This document shows, in pieces, positions 15,001 to 24,000 of a stretch of DNA of 64,000 bases. This stretch comes from Actinospineispora eucalypti (lineage in GTDB: Bacteria; Actinomycetota; Actinomycetes; Mycobacteriales; Pseudonocardiaceae). The stretch's first letter is position 1. Every line of letters starts with the position of its first letter. A program made the translations under genes and the position numbers. The DNA is taken from the NCBI GenBank assembly GCA_014208095.1, contig JACHMT010000001.1, forward strand, positions 2,976,001 to 3,040,000, read 5' to 3'. Below the pieces are notes generated by a model that was given only the letters and a program-made list of their open reading frames with translations, did not search any database and was not told the DNA's origin.

Positions 15001-18000
15001 CGCGGCCGGCTCGGCCATGGTCGCGGCGCTGCCCAGCCGGCTGCTGCCGATCATGCAGGCGGTGCGGGCGGCGGACGGCGGGATCGGCCGGCATGAGCTG
15101 GCCGAGAGGTTCCCCGAACTGAGCCTCGACTCGATCGTTGCCCGGGTGCTGTTCCTGCGCCGGGCGGGGCTGGTTGTCCGCACGGTCGAGCAACTGCCGG
15201 CCGAGAACAGGCCGAGCGGCCCCTGGCTCACCCGCTACCACGCTTCCGAACGGCTGCCCGAGCTCTGGGGCTACCTGAGCGATCCGGGCAGCTACCCGGA
15301 CGAGCGGCCGCGGTGGGCGCTCGATGTGTTGCTGCGGTGGGCGGCGCCGGACGCGGAGTTCACTCCGGGCGAGCAGTCGGCGCGGCGGATCGCCGCCGCG
15401 GTCCGCGCTGCGCTGGGGCAGGCCGACGAGTCGCCGGCACCGCTGACGCTGGTGCCGCGGAACTCGGTCCGGGCTGTGCTGGAGGATCTCGCCGACCACG
15501 TTGACGAGATGGCCACCACTGAGTTGGCCGAGCTCGCCGGGCTCACCCCGCAGGCGGTCGCGGAGTGGATGGCGCGGCTGACCCGGCTGGGCCTGGTGTG
15601 GGCAAGCGGCTATCGCTACCGGGTATCGGCGTACGGCCAGGCCCTCCTGGACATAGCTGACGACCCAGTCGACTTCCGAGGCCAGGACCTCGCGGCGCTG
15701 TGGGCATTCGCCGCGGCAATTATGAATCCGGCCGTCCGGGACACCCCGGCGGCGGCCGATCAGGACCTCGACTACCTGCTCCGGCGGATCGGCAAGATTG
15801 CTGACGGTCCACTGGCGGGTATTGCCCGGCTGGCTCCCGCCGCCTCGGTGGGCCACCTGCTCTACGCGCTCCCGGGCGGGGGCGCCGAGGGCCTGTCCCG
15901 CGATGGTCTGGCGGCGCTTCCGGGGGCCGCACCACGGGACAGGACCCACCACCGCCTGCCGGTACTGACCCGGGTGAGTCTGGTTGACGCCGTCCGGGCC
16001 GGTGACAGCAGAAGCCCGAAGCTCTACACCAGAAGCAGCGCCGGGCAGCGGTTGCTGGACGCGCTGGACGGTCTGCACAACCACCTCAACCCGCACACCT
16101 ACGGCAAGCTGTGGCGGCTCGTCCGGATGCTGCACGACATCGATCTGACGCTGGTCTCCGGCGAAGGCGTGACGGAGGCGTTCGTCGACCTCGTTCTCCA
16201 GCTGCGCGGGATCCTGGACGCCGAGCTCCCCCCGCGCCCCACCGGCGTGGCTCGCGACTCGGTGTGGTTGCTGTTGTGGGTCGTCGCCTCGGTGGAGGGT
16301 GGCGTAGCGGCCGGGGGCGGCGCCGACGCGGAGTGGCTCGAGCCGCTGACCGAGCTGGGGCTGGTCACCCGAAGGGGCGGCCGTTACCACGCAACTGCGT
16401 CTGCCCGGGAGCTGCTGGGCGACCTCGCCGACCCGGCCCGGGTCCCCCACGGCGCCTACCGGGCGGAGGTTGAGCGGTTCGTCGAGAGTTTCCGCCGGTC
16501 GACGAGCCTCGCCGAGCTCGCCGACGGCGTCGCGGCGTTGCGCAACCCGGCCGACCCGAGGCTCACCGAGCTGGTGAACCCATCGGCGAAGACGCCGCTG
16601 ACCTTCTTGCTTGTCCTCGCCGCCAGCGTGAACGGCATCACGGGCAAGGAGATGCGACGGCGGCTGCCCGGCGGCTACGGCAAAGCCACGGTGGGTGGGC
16701 AGCTGCTCATCCTTTGGCAGCTGGAGCTGGCCAACCGCGACAAGGACACCCGGCCATCCGGTCACCCCAGCGCCCTGCTCTACACGCCCACGCCGGAGGC
16801 CATCGAGTTCGCCGCCGCGCTGCGCGATCCCACCGGGATCACCGATAACGTGGTCCGGCGGCTGATCGGGCAGGCCAGGGCACGGCTCAGCAACAAGGGG
16901 GTGTTCACCCTCTACTCGGAGAACGCCGACAACGTCCACGAGGTGGTCCACGCGGTGCTGCCTGCCCTCGGTCTCAGGTCGGGTGGTCCAGTGGTTGCGG
17001 ACATGCCCACCGCGCAAGCGCGGGCACTGCTGGAACCCCAGATGAATTCCCTGGTCAGCGAGGCGGTCGAGCTCGATGGCGAGATGTTCTGGCAGCTGGC
17101 GCGAGCTCCGCCGGAGCTGGCCGAACTGCTCGCCGAGCTCGTGGCGCTGGTCAGGGTGACTGATCAAGCGCCCCTGGACGGGAAGCTGATCGGGTACGGC
17201 TGGAAACCAGCGGGCGTGATCCTGGTGCCGGCGCACGTCGCGACGCTGGTGAACGCGCTGATCGAGCTCGACCCGTCGTTCCTGGCCTGGTGGATTGACT
17301 TTCTGCGGCACGAGCGAGACCGGCACCTGCTCGGCGACGACCACACCGGCCTCGAGCACGACGCCGAGATGGTCGACCTGGTCAACCGGCTGCGCGATGC
17401 GGTGGCGCGGCTGACTGGCACCGCGAGCGAGCCCGAGCTCGCGGTAGCACGGGCCCGGTTCCTGTCGATCCACCCCGGCGTGGCCGGGATGATCTTCCGG
17501 TACACCCGCGTCGGCGGTACGACCACCGCGCCGATGGTCAGGCTGCAGCTGGGCGGGGCCGAGTTCCTGACCGAGAATTACGAGATCACAGACTGGTCCT
17601 TCGCGGGGCGGCACGGGCTACGCAGGGTGCCCGATACGGCGGCTTACCTGCTGCCGCCGGAGAGTACCCGGCGGCAGCCGCCGCGCACCGTGCTCGCGCT
17701 CGTCTCGCGGGGCGGCCGGCAGGGGTCGGCGACCACCGCCGAGCTCGCGGAGGTCCTCGGGCGTGCGCCACAGAGCGTTCGCGCTACCTGGTCGGCGGGC
17801 CTGCTCGGCCTGGCTGTGGGCCACGCGGACCTGGCGCGGTGGATCGCACCGGTGGCGGTGGTCGGCGCGCTCGGTATTGTGCTGGCCGGGGCGGCAACGT
17901 CGCTGTTGGTTCTGTGGCTGCGCGCCCGAAACCTGCCTGTCGGCATGCTGTCCAACCGCGCGCGGCTCCAGCCGGCCGCTCGGTTGATCTTCTATCTGGC

Positions 18001-21000
18001 GGCAGGCGCGAGCGTTGGCGCATTCCTCGCGCTCTCCCCGGTAGCGGCGAGCGTGGCCGGCATGGCAGGCATGGCCGTCGTGGTGCCCGGCCGGCTCCTG
18101 CCGATCCTGCGGAAGGTGCTCGCGGCGGAGGATGGGGTTCTCCTGCCGGAGCTGACCGGGCTGTTCCCGGGCCTCGATCCGCTCTCGGTCGACAACCGCC
18201 TGGTGGTGTTGCGCAGGGTGGGGCTGGTCGTCCGTGCGATGGAGCCCCTGTCGACCGGCGGCGCGCAGTTCCGTTACCGGGCCTGGAAGCACCTGCCCGA
18301 GTTGCTGGGCTACCTGACCGACGCGAGCACCTACCCGGCGGATCGTCCTCTGGCTGCGTTGGAGCTGGTGCGGCAGTGGTTGGCGCCGGATGCGCCGTTT
18401 GCGCCCGCCAAGCTGCCGATTCCCGAGATCAGGGCCGCGGTCCGCCAGGTGCTGGGACTGCATGACGAGCCGGTGACGCCGGACTTGGTAGCGGAGGACT
18501 CGGTCCGGGCGTTGCTGGAGGCGTTCGTTGATCACAGTGAAGGGCTGACCGCCAAGAAGCTTGCGCGGCTCCTGCCGGCGCTTGGTGAGCAGGCGATTCA
18601 GGCGTGGCTGCCCGCGCTGGCCCGGTTGGGTCTGTTGTGGTCGAACGCCGGCCGCTACTGGCTGCCGAACCACGTGCGGAAGCTGCTGACCATCGTCGAC
18701 GATCCGGAGGGTTACCGGGGGCAGAACCGCGCGGCGCTGTGGGCGTTCGGTGCTCGGCTGATGGAGACGGTCGTCAGGGAACGCTTGGCCGCCGCGGAGC
18801 GGGATCTCAGTGATCTCCTCAAGCGGATCGCCCGGATTCCCAACGGCCCGCTGGTCGAGACCTTCCGGCTGGCTCCCGAGGGTTCGCTCGGCCACATGGT
18901 TGACGTGATCCCCAGCGCGCGTGCCACTGGCATGACCCGCGCTGAGCTGGCCGGGCTTCCCGGTCACACACCGATGGGCCGGGTCAACTCCCGGGTCCCG
19001 ATCCTGGTCAAGCTGGGCCTGCTCGAGACCGCCCCCGGCCGACCGGAGCGCTACACCAGGACCGAGTTCCTGGAACGGCTGTTGGCCGCCCTGGATGGCC
19101 TGCACGACCACCTGAACCCGGACACCTTCGACCTGCTGTGGCGATTCGCCGGGATGCTGCGCGAGGGAACGCTGGCCCTGGTGGGTGGGCAGCGACCGAC
19201 GGACGAGTTCGTAGCCCTGGTCACCGGCCTGGCGAAAGTTTTCAACATGAAGTATCGGCCGGCACTCCGACCGTCCGTGGCCGGCCGCTCGGTATGGGCG
19301 TTGCTGCACCGTGTCGCGACGGCCAAGGAAGGTGCCGTTGCCAGGCCTGACAGCGGAGTCGCGATGGTGCTCGACACGCTGGTCAAGCTGCGGTTGCTCA
19401 CCGGGACCGTCGGTATCGAGAGAATCCATTACCGCGCCACGGTGTCCACCGTGGAGTTGTTGCGCGATCTCGCCGGCGCGGCGTACCGAACCAGTGGCGA
19501 GTACCGGAACGCGGTTGAGCGGTTCGCGCGGGTGATCAACCATGTGCCAACGGCTCAACAGCTCATAGCGGGGGTCTTCGCGCTGCGGCACCCGCCCGAT
19601 CCCCGGCTCGACGAGTTGGTGGCCGTGCCGGCGAAGGCGCCGCTGAGTTTCCTGCGGAGCATCACGAGCAGCACGGTCGGTGTCACCCTGGGAAGCCTTC
19701 GCGGTGAGCCGAACGGTTATGGCGACTACGTGATAGGCGGCCAGCTGATCGAGCTGTGGCATCTGGAGCTGGCCACCCGGCAGAAGGATGCGCGGAAGCA
19801 ACACGGCGACAAGAACGCCCACCTCTACCGACCCTCCCAGCAACTCGTCCAGCTTGTGGCTGCGTTGGACGACCCGTCGTCCATTGGCGATCGCGCGGCT
19901 CGGCGGGTGCTTGGCCAGGCCAGAGCCCGGCTGAGCAGCGGGTGGTCGTTCTCCGCCTACGGTATCGGCGCCCGGGACTTCGAGGGCGTAGTCCGGACCG
20001 CACGCGCCGCCCTCGAGCGCCGCTCCGGTCGCGGAGACGGTCCGAGTCGGTCGAGCACACTGTCGACAGGCCTGATCGGCCTGGCCATGGGTGACGTGCA
20101 CGTCACGTGGTGGATCGGGCTGGGCGTGCTCGCCGTGGCGGGTTGGCTGTTGGTCCGCGCCCGCTCGCCGGAGCGGGACGGCCGTCCCGCCAGGGGCTCT
20201 CCGGCGGAACCGGCGGCCCAAGAGACGGCGGAGCAGGCCACCCCGTCGCTGGTTGGCCAGGACGAGTCAGACCAGCAGGCGAGCAGGGACTCCACGAACA
20301 GCAAGCGATGGTTTGCGAGCGCCGTCCGGGTGGGCGCGGTGGTCGGCGCCGCGGTGGTTGGCGCTGCGGTGGTTGGCTGCGTGCTGACCGTGGCGTTCGG
20401 CCGGGCGGCGATCATGGCCGGGCGCACCGGTGTGGCCAGCGTGGCCGTGCTGGTGCCCAGTCAGCTCCTACACGGGATCGGGCTCCTGGGCCGTCTGCTG
20501 GACGTCTTCGGTTCGCGTGCCTCGATCGCCAGCCTGCTGGCCTGGGTGCGTGGCCGGTTGCCCTCGCGGTTGCCCGGCCGCGCCTCGGCCCGCGACACCC
20601 AGCGGCGCGTGGTGCGTCGGGACCAGCGGTCGCGGCACGCCGGGCCGCTCTTCGCCGCGCTCTTCCTGATCGTGGCCGTCCCGATGTTGCTGGTGGTGCT
20701 GGGTGGGGGAGTGTTCGCGTACGCCGGCACCCTGGCCGGTGCCGCGCCGGCGTTGCCGGAGCTTGGCCGCACGGTCGGGCAGGTGCTCCCGGTGGTGCTG
20801 ACCGGTCTCGCCGCTTGGACGGTCCGGGCACACCTGTCGAAGCGGGACGCTGAGCTCGGCAACATTGAGCGGAACGCGATCGCAGTCGTCTGGATCTTCT
20901 GGGCACTCCCCATCGGTGGCTGGTTTGGCCCGCTGGTGCGGGTCGTCTCCGTGTCCGTGATGAGCCTCTGGTTCGGCGCCATGGCCTGGGCAGGGTGGTC

Positions 21001-24000
21001 CCGGCACAGCCTCGGATCAGTGCTCACCAACGCGCAACACCGTCCACCGCGCAACGTGCCGCCGGCCGGCGGCGCGGTCGCCGCGCGGGCTTCCAGCGGC
21101 CAACCGGTGTCGTTCCTGACCGGGAAGCGCGCGATCCGGGCCGCGATCGCCCAGCGGTTGGACCAGGCCGAGCGGCTGCTCCCGGACCACCCGCTGTACC
21201 GGCGCAGTGACCCGCGCGGCCGCTGGGCCGAGCACGGGGTCCGGTACTACCTGATGCCGGAGCTGCGCGAGTTCCCGGCCCGGGTCGCTGGCGCCCCGGA
21301 CGTGCGGCTCGTGATGTACGTGGCGCCGGACGCCGACGGGGTGCTGTCGGTGTTTGTCGACCCGGTGGTGGCCGCCGAACTGGTCACGCTGAGGGTGGCC
21401 GAGCGGGCCCTGCTCGCCGAGCGCGAGCTGGTCCGCATCCTGTATCCGAAACGCCCGGAGCACCGGGTGGCGAAGATGCCCCTACCTGACCAGGCAGTGC
21501 TGGCCCGCCTGGTCAACGCCGTGCCACTGGGCACCCGAGGGCTCGGGCTGAAGCTGGCCCGGTTGGGACAGGTGCACGGGCTGACCCCGAGGGGTCACCG
21601 CAAGGTCGGCGGAACCCGGCCCCGGGTGGCTAGTGCCCGTGCCGGCACCGGCGAGACCGTGGTGCTCAAGCACTGGCTCAGCTCGCCGCTCGAAGCGATC
21701 GCCGCGGTGGTGGCGGCCAACCAGCCGAGGGTGCCTGGACACCTGGCCGCGCCGTCCGAGCTGGCCATCGTCACCGAGGACGTGACTCACCCGGACGATT
21801 GGAGCTGGGCGAACGTCGGCCAGGTGGTGGAGCGGGCGCAGTGGGTGGAGGGTGCTCCACCTACGGAGGCCGACCTGCGCGCGACGGACAACCAGGCCGC
21901 CCGGGTGCTCTACGGCGGGGACGATGCGCTCACCCCGCCAAACCTGGTCCGCACCGGCGGCGGAGACCTCTACGACATCGACTTCACCCCGACCCTGCTA
22001 TATGCCGGCCACCTGGTCGACGCTCTGCGCCGGCTCGCCGCCGGCGGTCCGGACGTGCTACCCCCACTGGCGGAGCTGATCGAACAGCTCACCGAACTCG
22101 CCGAGCAGCGGGCTGTGCTGCTCGCCCCGCTGCCCAACCAGCGGCTGCGCGACCAGCTCGCTGACCAGCTGGACTGGATCGACCGCACCCTCGCCGCCGC
22201 GCCGTTCGACACGGTCGCCGACCTGCTCGCCATCGCGCGACATGTCGCCACGGGCACTCCGACCGGCGTCGAACGTGCCCGGTGCTTGGGGCTGGTACCC
22301 GATACCGCCCAGCTGGTCACCTTCGCCGGGCTCATCGGGCTGGCCCGGACCGACACCCAGATCACAGTGCACGACTTCCTGCACAACGCCGAGCTGTCCA
22401 CCGATCAGCGGTCGATGTTCGGCCGTTGGCTGGTCACTACCGCGCCGGCCGAAGGCTCGCCGGACGCGGAGTTCGCGCCGAGGAAGCCGCCCGCGCACCC
22501 GGTCGCCGCCGCGGTGCGCGAGGTGGTGGGACTAACCGACGGGCTGGTGGACCTGGTGCCGGAGAACTCCGTTCGCGCGCTCTTGGAGTTCCTGATCGAC
22601 TGTCCAGAACCTGACCACCCGGACGGGTTCACAATCTGGGAGCTGGCACGGCTGATACCTGGACTCAACGCGTATGCGATTCGGGAATGGCTGCCGGCGT
22701 TGGCCCGGTTGGGACTGCTGTGGTCGAGCGCCGGCCGCTACCAGCTCGCGGAGCACGTCCCGGCGTTGTTGCACACGCTCGATGATCCCCTCGGTTATCG
22801 GGACGAGGACCTGGCGGTGATCTGGGCGTTCGCCGCGCGGTTGATGGGACCGGTCAGCAAGCAGCACCTGGCCGCCAGGGAGGCTGACCTCGCGTACCTG
22901 CTCAAGAGGATGGGCAGGATCGCCGGCATGCGGCCGGGTAGCTTCCAGCTAGCCCCCGAGGGTTCGGTTGGCCACATGCTCGACGGCGTCCCCGCCACGG
23001 GCGGCTCGCCCATCAGCGGCGACGAGCTGGCGGCGCTGCCGGGCAGCCCGCCAAGGTCTCGTATCGGCACTCGCCTTTCGGTCCTGGAGAACTTGGATGT
23101 GCTCAACGCTGCGGGACATCCGAAGCGCTACCACACGACCGGGTTCTTCGAACGACTGCGGGAAGCGCTGGACGGGTTGGACAGCCACCTGAACCCGGAC
23201 ACGTACGACAAGCTGTGGCGGCTTGCCAGGATGCTGCGCGACCGCGAGCTGGCGCTACAGCATGGCAGTGCCGCGAGAAACGTGTTCACGGACCTGGTGG
23301 CGCGGCTGCACGAGATCGTCAGCGCAAAGCTGCCCATGCCCCCGGCTGGTGTGGATTACGACTCGGTGTGGGCACTGCTCCACCGGGTCGCGATGACTAA
23401 GAACGGCGTCTTGCTCAAGCCTGGCAGCCGGGCGGCGACCTGGCTTGAGGAGCTGACCGAGCTGCGGTTGCTCACCCGGATCGCTGACCCCGAGGGTGTC
23501 CGGTACCGCGTGCCCGTGTCCACCCGGGAGCTGTTGGCGGATCTGGCCGACCCGGCGGGGCGGACGCGCGATACCTACCGAGCGGCGGTCCAGAACTTCG
23601 CGCGGGTGATCCGTAAACGGACGGCAACGGTTGACCACGTTCGAGCTGGCGTCGCGGCGTTGCGGAACCTGCCCGACCCTCGGCTCGCCGAGCTGGTCGC
23701 TGTTTCGGACAGAACGCCGCTCGGTTTCCTGCGCGCCTTCACCGCCCATCCGGACGGCATTACCGCCATTGAACTCAGTCGCCGGACGAACGGCTACAAC
23801 TACAACCGAGTGAGCGGCCAGCTACTCGTACTGTCCCGCCTGAATCTGACCGCTCGGCTAAAGGCGTGGCGTGCATCGGCCGGCCGGCTGGAGCCGGACC
23901 GCAGCGCTCACGGTCTCCGGCCAACGAGAGCCCTTGTCGATCTGGTGGCCGCCCTGAACACACCCGGCGACATCACCGTCGGCGCCGTGCGCAAGTTGCT

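Noticed and set aside
14369..20221. Long minus-strand frames (1,081 and 867 residues)
   Set aside because: Antisense shadows of the winged-helix modules with low-complexity composition and no motifs.
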